From: Nautilus pompilius
Lineage: Eukaryota > Mollusca > Cephalopoda > Nautilida > Nautilidae
NCBI GenBank assembly: GCA_018389105.1
Contig: JACATO010000612.1
Span: 1,026,501 to 1,090,500 of the forward strand
DNA: 64,000 nucleotides
Direction of reading: 5' to 3'
Positions 10,450 through 23,115 of the stretch are shown in pieces. The notes beneath the pieces are model-generated. The model did no database searches. It saw only the letters and a list, made by a program, of their open reading frames with translations, and was not told where the DNA came from. Each line of letters opens with the position of its first letter. Position 1 is the stretch's first letter. Made by a program: the position numbers and the translations under genes.

Positions 10450-11604
10450 ATGCAGGACAAAAAGAGTTCTAGAACCAGAACTGTCTGGTTTCTGCTTAAG
10501 GCGGCTCTTGTCACGCTTGTTGAAGAAGAAACATCAACCGAGAATTTGCAGAATGGAAGTGCAGCAAGTGAACCAACGACTAAGTATGGCCTGCCAGAGA
10601 AGCTGCCGAGCATTACAGAAATTAAGCAGAAGATTCCTCGCCATTGTTTTGAGCCAAAGGTTTCCACATCCATGAGCTATGTTTTTAAGGATGCTGCACG
10701 TATAATCTTTGCATATTTTTGTAGCGAGTTTGCACTGAATTACTTGCCCATCTGGACACATTTCATTCATGTACCTCTCTATTGGTTGCTGCAAGGAACC
10801 TTCTTCACTGCCATTTTTGTCTTGGGTCATGACTGTGGCCATGGTTCGTTCTCAACAAATGACTGGTTCAATGACTTCATAGGGACTATTTTGCACTCGT
10901 TTCTCTTGACGCCATACTATATGTGGAAATTAAGCCACAGGAACCACCACAAAAACACAGGGAACATTGACAAGGATGAGGTATTCTACCCTGTGAAAAA
11001 GAAAGAAAACAGCGATGGATATGTTCTGCCAGGATTTGGCCTTGGAATTGGTTGGTTTGGGTATCTTTTCCGTGGATACAAACCAAGGCAGGTGGCTCAC
11101 TTTAACCCATATCACCGCCTTTTCCAGAAGCACGTCCTTGGTTGCTTTGTATCCTTGCTTTCTGATGCTGTCTGGTTGTATGTTCTGTACTACTTCTACA
11201 TGCAGAAAGGTGCTTTGTTGTTTATCCACCACTACTTCATCCCCCTGTTTGTGTTTGCATCATGGAATGTGATGTTCACCTTCCTGCATCACAACAACGA
11301 GAACATTCCCTGGTTTTCAGATGAAAAGTGGGAGTATGTACGGGGTCAGCTGTCTTCGATTGACCGTGATTACGGATGGGCCCACCAAATAACTCACAAC
11401 ATTGGCACACACCAGATTCATCATCTGTTCACAAAAGTTCCACACTACCACCTAGAGGAGGCTACGGAACATTTCCGCAGAGAGTTCCCTGCTCTTGTGC
11501 GGTACAGAATGGATGCCATTATACCAACATTCATCAAGATGTTTAAGAAGTATATGAAACAGTGTGTAATTCCAGATGAGACATCCATTCATATATACAA
11601 ATAA
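10450..11604 (+). CDS. Methyl-end (omega-3/omega-x) fatty acid desaturase, FAT-1-like
   Basis: This is a membrane-bound front-to-methyl-end desaturase that inserts a double bond toward the methyl end of C18-C22 fatty acyl chains, for de novo omega-6/omega-3 polyunsaturated fatty acid synthesis at the ER. From the ATG at 10450 the protein has 384 residues. All three histidine boxes are present: HDCGH (127-131), HRNHH (163-167) and HQIHH (321-325). Hydrophobic membrane segments lie around 85-125, 140-160 and 230-280. The segment LPSITEIKQKIPRHCFE matches the conserved pre-domain of this family (compare nematode FAT-1). No N-terminal cytochrome b5 domain is seen, which excludes front-end desaturases. 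The start is the first in-frame ATG after the 10447 acceptor; the frame extends further upstream without an ATG. The coding sequence is complete, ends TAA at 11602 and has no intron. Regioselectivity cannot be told from sequence alone. Confidence 0.94.
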   Translation: MQDKKSSRTRTVWFLLKAALVTLVEEETSTENLQNGSAASEPTTKYGLPEKLPSITEIKQKIPRHCFEPKVSTSMSYVFKDAARIIFAYFCSEFALNYLPIWTHFIHVPLYWLLQGTFFTAIFVLGHDCGHGSFSTNDWFNDFIGTILHSFLLTPYYMWKLSHRNHHKNTGNIDKDEVFYPVKKKENSDGYVLPGFGLGIGWFGYLFRGYKPRQVAHFNPYHRLFQKHVLGCFVSLLSDAVWLYVLYYFYMQKGALLFIHHYFIPLFVFASWNVMFTFLHHNNENIPWFSDEKWEYVRGQLSSIDRDYGWAHQITHNIGTHQIHHLFTKVPHYHLEEATEHFRREFPALVRYRMDAIIPTFIKMFKKYMKQCVIPDETSIHIYK

Positions 11605-12645
11605 CTCTTTATGTCCTCTCTCGCATTTAGCAAATTAAATTCTGGCTCCCTCATTTATTTAAGCAAATGTTTTTTTTTTTCACGATGAGGGATGTTCATT
11701 AGGAGCAATGAGATTATAGAAAACAAGAAAAATAGTACGTTTTTAAATTCCTTATATTGATAAGATGATACAAAGCTAGTCAGTTTGAGAAAAAAATTAC
11801 GTTTTAAATCTTATGCAAAATGGTTCATTCTTTTGTTTCCTAAATTTTGAATTAAAATTTTCTTAGCACTGTATTTTTAAATAAAAACTTGTACCATCAC
11901 ATTTGTATTATCTATAATGACAATGAGCTTAGAAATTGATTAACTTCTGCGTAGATGATCTATTAAGTAATCCAGCTTATGAAAACAGCATTACTTCAAC
12001 TGTTTCTGGTCCTTTTATAGATTAATTATTGGTAATATATTTTTCAAGATGACATTGGCAATTTTTGCAAACGATTGACTGAATTAAATAAGTATCCTAA
12101 CACCTGTTACTGTCCTTGCCATCTTTACCACTGCCATCGAATGTCATCAAAAGAAATTTGTGTAGGATTAGTGGAGCTTGTCAAAAGTGGACTACTGTTT
12201 TGATATACGTATGGGGAGATCAAGTTTGGTGAATAGAGCTGAACATGGTTTTTTTTTGTTTTTTTTGCATGTTGCAACAAATTTACACCGTAAGACATGG
12301 AAAGAACTGGAGGAAATGATAGCTCGTTTGAATCAAGTCGTAAAAGACTGAAGAAAGGTGTCTCTCACACCCACGAGATGTTTGTTATTGGTCTTGATGA
12401 CATTCTGTGATGGTGAGGCAATGCGATCTAACACCAGTTTTTATTTTTTCTTCTTTATGCACAATTTAAAAAAGTATATGTATATAAAGCAGTACCCCCC
12501 CTTCTCTAGCTGTTGAATTGTCAGAGTACTTTGCGTCAAAGGAAACTTCTACCCGTGCTGATTTTTTTGTTAAATGTCATGTGCAATGGAAGTTTTAATC
12601 TTTTTTTAAAAAAATTTTTTATAGTCCAGATAAAATAAATAAAAC
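11605..12645 (+). other. 3' UTR of the desaturase with poly(A) signals
   Basis: AT-rich sequence follows the stop. Canonical AATAAA hexamers occur at about 11879-11884 and twice at about 12634-12643, so cleavage could give a short (about 0.3 kb) or long (about 1 kb) 3' UTR. The extent is inferred from these signals. Confidence 0.55.
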
Positions 12646-15600
12646 TGAATATCATCTTTGGATGGTATTTGGCATTAAATTTAAAGTAAAACTAAGAATT
12701 GTAGGGTTTAGCTGAGCTCAATTTTAAAGTTTTAATTCTCTTTTTTGAATAATGTAATATTCCTTAAATTATCAAAATTCTCTTATACTATAATGCAATA
12801 GATTTCAGCCAAAGATGATGATTTACCTGTTATTGTATTCAAAACATTTTTATATTCCATATTGAATATATTTACAAATGAATTAAACAAGTTTAAACTT
12901 ATGGACATCACAACCTTTTAGCTACAAACACTGTGCACACTTTAGTTTGATTTCTAGCGAGAACTGATCATGAAGCTTAAGCACTTGAAGTAAACTCCAA
13001 TTCTTGCTAATGACTTTGCTTTAGCCAAAAGACAGTTCTCGGTCAACAGGACAAGGGGAACATCTGCAGCCCAGTGAGACAGATTTATTAGCTGATGCAG
13101 TTTCGATCCTCCTAGGTACCACCAAATACTTTGGTTGATTGGTGTGCCGGATTCAGGTTGGTTTGAGTTTCCTCAACCCATCAACAGCTGCTCTATCAAG
13201 GAAAACACTAATAAGGGAAAGAATGAAAGGTGGAAGTTAGCATCTTGTTTTTATTTGCAAAGGAATTTAAAATGGGATAGCTGAAATGAAAGACTGTTTA
13301 TTTCAAAAAGTGCAAAAATAAGATTTTAAAAAAAAATTGTAAGAATTTCTTTTATTATATACTATTTTTTTTTTTTTAGGTATGAATACATTTAATAGCA
13401 TTTGCAGTTTATATCTGGAGATCTGGAATAATTTCGTTTTCTTTAATACTTTGATTTATGGTGTCATTACACTTTTGTTATGGTTTGTGTTCCTGAAATA
13501 ATTTTTGAACGTGTTCAAGTAAATGAAGTCATAAGATCTATTACCGACTTGCGGTTGGGGGATTTTGGTAAAATTCTGCATGGACCTACATTATTATATC
13601 GGGATTGGCAAGAGTTATTTTACTTTTATGTATGATGTATTTTCCTTTGTAAAGGTTCTCTTTCATTTGTTGTTGGCAGGGCAGTAAGTACTGACAGACT
13701 TCCTTGTTAAATACTTCTGCTTTTTTTTTGTTAAACCAGCTAAATATCAAAATGGACAGCTATTTTGGAAAAAAAAATTAAGTCAATTCCAGGATGCAGT
13801 AAAAACATAAGCCAGCAAACTTTCATGAACACTTAGAAAAAAAAAATTATAAAATGTACTACTACTAATTTATTAATGAGAGTCTTGACTGCTATGATAC
13901 ATTTATTAGTAGTGGAGTTTTGAAGATGGAATGCTGTGTCAAACGCTTCGCCATACTGTTTTTGCTCAGCTGCTATAAAAGATTGGAATTAAGCCATTCA
14001 GACCCATCTCATTGTTTTTAAATTTTTGTATCTATCTTGTGGGCATTTAGTCGTTTATAGCAGCAAAGCAAAGAAAATATAGGAAATATCTCTCGTGCTC
14101 CAAGTTTAAAATTTATGAAAATCTGTCCATTGCTGATATCAAATATCTTGCTGCTGCTTTAACAGTAATTCACGGGGAATTATTTTGCATGTCGAGACTT
14201 TTTCTTTCTTCAATCTTGAAAAATATCGACATGGAACGAAATAATGCTTATGCTATTTGTTAGCTAATTAGCGCCAGTTTGAAGAAAACTGGAAGTTAAT
14301 TCGCCTGTGAACTTGGGTGATGGAATCTATTTGGCTACAGAAGCTGATACAATTCCTGATATTTTGACTACATGGGTATGTACTTTGAAAGTAAACTTTT
14401 GGAATCTAGTTTTACTTTGCGACATTGTATTTCAACAGAAAGTTGATCAAAATGGAATAAAGACTTTGTTTGTTTCTGATGAGAATACTTTGTATTTATA
14501 GTGAAATCTTCTGAGAGGCAGCCATAATTACAAATTAGCTGGGTTTCCAACATTGCTTGATATCAGAATATAGCTTTTTATTGGGTGGATAAATTACCAG
14601 CAAGTATAGTCACTTTAATTTTCACATTGGTGGTAATTTTTCAGGGTACATTGTAAGTTTTTATAGTCCACTAGAAGGGCATTGTAACTGATGTTTTTTG
14701 TGGATTGAATATATATGAGAGCCATCAACACATGCCAGGATTATTGATTTGCTCATACCTAGCTGCCAAAGAATGTGCTAAATCTTAGGAGAGAGGGTAC
14801 TTTGTAGCAGCTCATTTCTATAACAATGGCGTTAGTGTTGGATTTTGACTCTGGATTGTAAGTTTCTTGATTCTGACATAACTTAGGAGCGTCGCCCAAG
14901 CTCAAGATAAAACGGAAAAACATTGGTTTGTCAAGTCTCCATTTTATGGTATATGAAGAACCTTGACCACCTGGAGTTGATTTTTAATGATTCCAAGCAC
15001 TACAGCTGATTTTGATATTGCTTCTCCAGTCTAAGATCTGAAAGTTCTGTCCAAGTGACAAAACAGTTCTTTCACATTTCAGTGGAAGCATTAGTGATTC
15101 TCAAAACTGAATTGGAGTTTACTATGTGGCAAGAGATTATATGCCAGGAAAAGACAGCCAGATGTACCAGAGAATATCAAGTTTTGGAACAGGCGGCGTT
15201 AGACACGTAACAATTTGGAACAATGATTTTAGTTTTGAAGTAGATAACATGCAGTTTGGCTAGATGGCGGTGACGGTAAGTGGATTGGGAAAGCCCTGAC
15301 TTCAACGGCATAGAACTGCTCAAGGCACAGCATAACTCAGCCTGGCAGGAAGTTGCTAGTTGTAACTAAATAGTCTCCTTTTCGTAGTCTGAACTCGTTC
15401 TCAAAGATTGCTCTCACAGCTAAGAAATCCACTAGGCACTACCGTCTCTGACATCATTAAAGACATCAAAACAACAAAGATTTCGATTGGTGGATATTTA
15501 TTTTAGAATTTTTTTTTTGTTTTTTTTCCCTCCCCCCCAATTATGTGATGGTTTCCATTCTAAGGACTCCATCCACCAACCCCCCACCCCCTGTGTTTTG
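12646..15600. other. No gene recognised
   Basis: AT-rich sequence with T-runs and a few strong donor-like sites (for example near 15275), but no exon I can support on either strand. Confidence 0.5.
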
Positions 15601-18580
15601 AGTGTTTATTTTTTTTTTTACATCCAGCAAACTTAGGTAATAATACAGTATTTCTATAAACTTGTAGCTTTGCTTACACATACTAAATGCATTAAAAATC
15701 ATCTCCCAGAGGAAGGAAAAGGAACAAAACCACCACCATTTACACAGATCATTTCATATTTTAGTATTTAAAAAAGAGGTAAGGCTGCACAGGCTCATCA
15801 CTGCTTAAAAGGTGCCATGCATTCATCATGACCACACCCAGGAAATGTGCACGCATTTGTCTGTCAGTCTCTCTTGCACTACCTGATGCCGACGTGCTGT
15901 GTACTGTACTAATAAAAAGTTAAGATAAAAAAAAGAAAACAATAATTTAATCATAGATAGATAATTTACAGTACACTGCCAATGCTTGATTGCATTTCTT
16001 GAATTTCAGTAAAGTCCCATTTAAAAAGCAAGAGCTGACCAATTACAAACAGATTTTAATATTCTAAGTTTCTTGAAAGTGATAAAACTGCGATGTTTAG
16101 CATTGTATTAACAAAAATGTAAAAAAAAAAAGGAGGAGTTTGGTGAAAAGGAGAGACGTAAAAATCTTTTTAAACTTAGTTTTAGAAGTTATTCGCTGGA
16201 ACCTTAGTATTCCATTCTTTACCTGTTTAGATTTTATATATATACGTAATACCTTTAAGGTTAATGTAGTCAGTACAAAGGAAGTACAGCAGCCAAAATG
16301 CAACACTTCTTTTATCAGCTGACTGGACCCAGTGCAATCATGTCAGAGAGAGATTTAATATCACATGAAAAAAAAAAAAAAAACTGGAATATTAAGGTGT
16401 AATAATTACATTTCTGGCATGAGTAATCCAGGTGAAAATGTTTAGCATACATTCGTTCTGGAAGTTGTGTACAACTCTCAGAAAGTAACTGAGGTCAACC
16501 ATTTCTCAAATGTTTAGTCCAGTTAAAGTGAGGGCATATAAAACCTTGCATCAAGCTTTTATCCACTTATTAAGAAAATGATTCCCACAAAACTGAAATA
16601 TTGCCAAGCATTGGAACCTAAAATATGTCTGTCAGAAAAAAGAATTGATACTGATCATGGACACTAGGATACTTGCTAGTTAAGAGGCATGATGCTCATT
16701 TTAGTTGTCGTCAGCTTTTCTAGCAGGTGTCACATTTAAATATTTCTGCAATTATCAGTACATGGAAACTTGTTTCAGAATCCATTTCCACTTGCAGATG
16801 CTATGGCTTATGCAAGGGATTTGCGTAAAAGCAAATTATAGCAACTGATAAAGCCTATAGCACATAGATAGTATAGATTCTATCTCTGCATCATTAATCA
16901 CAAATAAAATGCAATAACAATCACAAAGAATAATACAGAGATGGTATTAGGTATATTGGAAGACAGGGCATAATGTAAAGCTACCAAAGATATATCACCT
17001 TGGAAACTGACAATGAGACTCTTCTTTCAGTTGCAGGTGAAGTAATTCGCGGAATAATTTTCAATCACAGGGGACATCAGAAAAGAGCAAGTGGGCAGGC
17101 TCCTGAGAGTGGTCTTACAAAGACTGACACATCGCGAATAGAACATGACACAGAATCCCTGTGACAGATGCATAACATTCCGGGAATGGTGAAGGAATAG
17201 ACAAATTATTTTGTCTGTTTTAGTTTTGATTTGCCAGGGGCAGTAACCCAGTGTTCAATTAGCTTGGGTTATTTTGTGTTTCACACCTAACTTTATTAAC
17301 GAATTTAGGAAGTAAAAAAATCTAAACAGGTAACTTTGGAATAGTCTTTTCCTCGAAAATTAATGAAAAAAAATTATTGCAATGGGAATTTCCATGAATA
17401 AAGCTCTTAAGGAGAAATTTAAAAGAAAATGTAAGGAATGACTCCCAGATCTCTGTTTTAAACCTTGATAACATATTTTATTTTATTATGAAATGATCCA
17501 CAAAGGCACATCTTTCATGAACGCTGTGTTAAAATTTACAGGTAGGTTGTTCTGATTAGATTACAAATCTACCAATATTAGGAAAAAAAAAACAACATCT
17601 CTTTCAGTCTTTAGTTTAGTGCTTTGCAAGTTAAGTATTAACTATGAATATTTGGTGCCTGTCAGATAGATGTGCTTCATGTCAGTCAGTCAGTTCACAA
17701 TCCCACTGGCCTACATGAGCTCAGTCACCATGCTAGCTGGATAACTGTTGCAAAGTATAAGCAGTGCCCCTAGTCATACTTTACCCCAAATAAGCCCAAA
17801 GTTTCAGGGTGTAATCATGAGTAAAAGTAATGAGAAATCAAGAATTGCATTTAAGAAAGAAACTGATAAAGAATTAAAAAAAAAACAAAAACAGAACTAC
17901 TAGGCAGTCAGAGAGGAGGAATGGAGTCAGGCAAATGCAACAAAAATTCATATTGGTTCAGTCTCAATGAATGTCCTTCCTTGGGTCCTAACCAACAAAT
18001 TCAACGCAAGAGGATTCTCTGACTTGTGCGTTATCCATGTCTCGATGATCTGCAGCTTTCATCTTTAATCGATCGTTTTTTTAGCAGCCAATCATGAAGT
18101 TAACGCTTGGTTAAGCTAAACTGCATCTGTCTGGTTCACAAAAGTGTGGCCCGACTAAAGCCTCAAGTGATCAATAAACAAATAAGGCATCTAATCTTGG
18201 TGGAAGCGCTGACTGACGTCCGCATTACAGACTATCATATCATATGCAAAGTCTCGTTCATTTTCCTGAGAGCCAGAGCATAACGTTTTTCCCCGCTTAG
18301 CTACTGACCTCTTCTCTTCATGGTTTTTATGACCCAGTAATGATTTTGCAATGGCATTGAATCTTCTAAACAGGGAGTTCTGACAAATTTACTTGTTTGA
18401 TCTTCAGAATTTATAATTTAAAACAAAAAAAAGAAAATCATAAGAAATTAATATAATAAACAAATTCTTTTAACCAAATACTATCAGAAAGGTACACATT
18501 CAGATGCCCTCCAGTGCTGATATTGGTGCATTGGATGGAAACCTGTCCAAGGCAGTCTGATTCTGTTTTTATATCGAGTT

Positions 18581-18893
18581 ACTGTTGCGAGGCCGGATGG
18601 TTAGCCTTGCACTCCAGCTCCTTCCCATGATATTCATGCATATGGCACTGCAGTCTACAGCAGCAACTGATGAAATGGGAAGTCACTAGTAGCAGGGGGG
18701 GGGGAAGGAACCCTGGAGTACCCAGAAATAAAAAAAAAAAACATGCTGTACTGGTACAGAAGGGTGGGAAATAAACCATTCTACAAGAGGTCTACCAAGC
18801 CGAGTCAGTCTCCAGTGGGGATCAAACCCTGGCCCTCTGCCACAGCAGACCAAAATGCCATATACTCAGGTATCTGCTGCCACTGTCATAAAT
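18581..18893 (-). mobile_element. SINE-like repeat, tRNA-derived head
   Basis: Read on the minus strand: a head GGCAGCAGATACCTGAG, TCTGCTGTGGCAGAGGGCC and B-box GGTTTGATCCCC, then a body with CAGGGTTCCTTCC-type sequence toward 18581. It shares its order with copies at 10.2, 23.0 and 56.2 kb. Confidence 0.6.
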
Positions 18894-21162
18894 AATGACT
18901 ACTAATAATTCAACAATTCATTCTTGTGACGGTTTTTCTGGCGTGTATTTTCAATTATAAGATTACTTTGATTTAAGCTGCTATGTGGCTCATAAAATTA
19001 CTACTATGGAGCCATTTTTAATAACGACAAAAATGTAATAGTCTACAGTGAACCAAAGTCAGTTTTCTTCTTTTGGATTTGCTACAAAGTCTGGAAGAAA
19101 CAGTCTTCAATAATCCAGAGAGAGAGAGAGAGAGAAAATGAGCAGAATAATCCAACTCTGAAATACCATATGTACAAGCGCACAACAAAAACAACACAGC
19201 GACATTAATGTAAAATTAGTTGTTATTTTGCATACAACTTGGCTGCAGAGTATAGTGAAAATCTCACAACTTCACCAGAACCACATCTGTTTTTGTGACC
19301 CAATGAAATTTCTACAAAACCACATACAATGACATTTGTAAAAAAAAAAAAAAAACAACAAAAAAACAAATATAAATAGATAAACAAACAAAAAAAAATT
19401 TGGGGGTTTGCTTTTTTTTAACATTTCTTTACGAGTTTGTTTGCATAAAAATTGTACAAATACTTCCACATCCTTATACACGCCTTAATAGCTGGTGCAG
19501 CAGTGCCGATGTTGGACAGGCATGAACCAGTAAATGGAAAAAAAGAAACCTACACAACAGTTTGTTGGTAGATTGAAAAAAAATCTAACTTAAAATTTAC
19601 ACAACTTTTTGGTTTGACTTTTGTTAAGGAAAGAAGTGTCCCTACAAATAAAGCTATCACCAGTACACAAGCAATTTCAATAAGCATTTATACAACCTTA
19701 ACGATTCCACAGATGCACAAAAGTGGTAATTTTAACGTTAAACGAAGGGTCGTTATCTGCAAAAGGTTACTTCATAGTTTACAAATAAATAGCATACTTA
19801 TAATTATAACATTTGCTGACATTATCTCTCCCATTGGGAGGCACACCAAACTGGGAAAGGGTTAATTCAGACACACACACACACACACTGCACATTTATT
19901 TTGACAAAGCCAAGCCAAAAAATAAACTGGAGTTTTAAACCATCCTATGGTTTTCTAACCGGCACTGTCTGCAGAGATACTTCTCCAGTTCTACACCATG
20001 TGGGATAACGACCAGACAATAGACAAGATGCTTCACACTATAACCTTCCCTGGAGATGTTACAAAGTTAAGGCAGCTATAATATATGTCACACTTAATAA
20101 ATATTTTACAGGAAAAAAAAAAAAAAAAAAGTAATTTTGTGAGCAAGTCACAAGCAAAGTATATTGACTGTAGCATCACCATCCAAAACAAAATCAATTC
20201 TTCTTTTTGTACAAGTAAAAAGTGCACAAAAGTTTATAATTTCCACAAAAAGAAGAGTAGATTGCTGTACTATACAAACTAGTGAGCCACATACAAACAA
20301 CAGCCTGATTCTTTCGCGTAGAACATACAGTACTTCCAATAACAGGTTTTCTCTCATCCTATGTTTGATTTGTCCTTTCTATTACTTCTTCCCAAAGCAC
20401 TGCCTGTCTGCCTGATATGTTCAGAAATGGCAAAAGCTGACATTCAGATGACTTTGCTACAGTCAGACTACTGTTGGACCTTTTACACCTACTGCAATAC
20501 AGTGATTCCTCGTTATAATAGCTGCAAATCTTACATGACAAAACTAGATGAAGTTCTAACAGCAAATATTCAACAGATAAAAACTCCATTAGTTAAAGGA
20601 CATTATCTACCTGCTGTAAAATGACAAATGTGTTCATTCAGTGAATTCCAGGTGTTTTGCAAGAGACCACTTTTTGACACCTGTACCATGACTTTAAAAA
20701 ACAAAAGCAAATGTTTTTAAATTTAGACTTTAATTCTCAATAATTCCACATCCAAAAGTGGATTCTTTTACTTGTTATATATTTTTAAAAATATATTGAT
20801 AACCGGATACCAGGACTGCTAAATTATCCAAGACAAAATACACTGATTAAAAAGATACCTCAAACCTAAATCTTTATAATACAATGTATTTCTATGAATA
20901 ATGCACTTTTTTTTTTCTTCTTTCAATAAAAAGTTTGATTTGTAAGTTTTATATATATATATATACACACACTAGAGACATTCAAAACAAATCCAGCTAG
21001 ATACCATTATGGTGATGCTACTTCAACCAGGGTTCATTTGAATGTGCCTGGTACCCTCATACAGCGTATTAAGAAAAGACGCTCCACACTGGGGATCTCT
21101 CATTATATTGTATGGAGTTATATCAAACTTAGTACATAAATTGCTATAAATAAATATATATA

Positions 21163-21228
21163 TTTATCCATAATTCTAAAGTAGACAAGGTATTCGAATA
21201 CCTTGTCTACTTTAGAATTATGGATAAA
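21163..21228. repeat. Perfect 66-bp palindrome with no spacer
   Basis: The left arm (21163-21195) runs from TTTATCCATAATTC to AGGTATTC. The right arm (21196-21228) is its exact 33-bp reverse complement, and the centre is TTCGAA. Base 21162 is A and 21229 is A, so pairing stops exactly at 33 bp. TA repeats lie directly to the left. Confidence 0.96.
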
Positions 21229-22854
21229 ACAAATTTTCGATTTGTGTGACTGTGAGATTGGTCAGATGTTGATATGCTACGTGATTGAGTTAAAGCGCAG
21301 ATGCCATAATGTACACTGAAACCAAAAGAAATGAACAGAATACTTTCTGTACCTTATCGTCCGAATTGAAGCAATCCACCCTGACCATGTCACCTGCAGA
21401 CATTACGTCTTATTGTATGGAGCAAGGTCCTTCGTATAATTCCAACCGAATTGAGAGATAAATGAGAATCAAACAGGCTTCCCCGCCCTGACAGATCTTC
21501 AAGCTGAGAAAAGTTTCTAAATATTTTCAAAACACCCCCCCCCCACCCCTAGTCAGTGGTGATACCCCTAAAATTTGTGCAGCCTAATTCTATTTTTAGC
21601 ACTCCAGTTGGCCCCTTTGGGGGTGTAATGCTTAGGATGCAGGTCATGTTTTGCGATCACTTTTCACTCCCTTCCACCAAATAATTGAAAATAATTTTAC
21701 AAAAAAAACATTCAAAAGTAATTACAAAATAAAACTTAGAAAAAAAACAATTTATCCAACTTATAAATAAATAAATACATAAATCATTAATCTGGAGTCC
21801 AATCTGATATGCTAAGTGATTGTGATAGACATTAGAGAGGGTAACTTTCTTTTAACAAAAAACAAGCCTGAGAATAGACATATAATAAAAGAACTTCCCT
21901 AAAACCAACCTTCAAGATTACACCTGTAAATTAAGACCTAAAGGTGTCAAAAACACTACCTTGAACTTCCTGCACAAGTCAGTGTGTTAATTTCTTTCCT
22001 CCACATCATTAAACGTCATATTTCAAATCTCTCTCTCAATTTTTAAAAGACCATACAAACAGATGACACAACTTCACAACTGAATAAGTATGAATAAATA
22101 CTAGGGGTCATTTTTGTAAACACCCAGCTACACAAGCAAAACTGATATTTCTGGATATGTTTAAGGCCATTAATGTAAAACGTTAATGGATACGATGTTT
22201 GTTGTACAGTAATCTAACATTTTTTTTTTTTACTGTTACATGTCCATCCAAGCCACCCTTTTATTTTACCCAAGATTCTGAAAGGGGCTTATAACTTGGG
22301 ACAATACAGCTACAAATGTAAACGGGTCCAGTACATTTTTTACTTTTGTAATTAAATTTGAGCCCAAAACAGTCAGAAACTATATAACTGTCTCCAGCGA
22401 CATATTGCAGTTAGCCAGCAGACTACAAGTCTACAGCTTCTGAAGAAAACTGTCATGTCATGCACCAGCTAAATGCCTAATTTGACCACCGGACATCCAG
22501 AGAACCAAAGATGGTGAAAGGGCAGAAGAGTGGATTTCATTGAAAAATATTCTGGGAATCAATTGCAGTATCAAAGAACTGTACAAAATTCTAGAAAATT
22601 ATCAGACTCTTTTAATACCAGGGGCATTCAAACAAAACCAAGATAAATTAGGTTTGCTGTTTCATTTGAACAAGATGATGTTTTCAAAACACTGATGAAA
22701 TTTCGGTAAGAAAAAACTGAATTTTTGTGTTTCTTTACCAGTTCTATTCACTCTCTTCCTTTGTGTTGTGCTAACCTTAGACAGCATAAAGTTCTCTCTC
22801 TAATCTCAATGGAAACACTGCTTATTCAGTAACATGGTTCTCCACATGAGAGAC

Positions 22855-23115
22855 TAGCTAGGCAGGGAGAGGAAGTTGGTGTTTCCTATCGTCAGCACAA
22901 AAACACCCAGTGGGTTCCAACTTTCCTACCTAACAAACCTAGAAGAACTCTTCATTTTTAGGCATGGGAGAAAACCCAGGAGACTGGCTGGAAGAGAAAA
23001 GTTGAGAAGAAACCATGCTGAGTAACTTTGCCAAGCCAAGCCCATTCTTCACAAGGATCAGACTTTGGCCCTCAACCCTGGCAGTTCAGTTATCTAAATA
23101 CTGTGCCACCTGGTC
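22855..23115 (-). mobile_element. SINE-like repeat, tRNA-derived head
   Basis: On the minus strand the head reads GGGACCAGGTGGCACAG, then ACTGAACTGCCAGGGTTGA, GGGCCAAAG and a B-box-like TCTGATCCT. The body contains the shared block GAAGAAACCATGCTGAGTAA and GGGAGAAAACCCAGG (plus-strand reading) found also near 9.8 kb. Confidence 0.6.
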
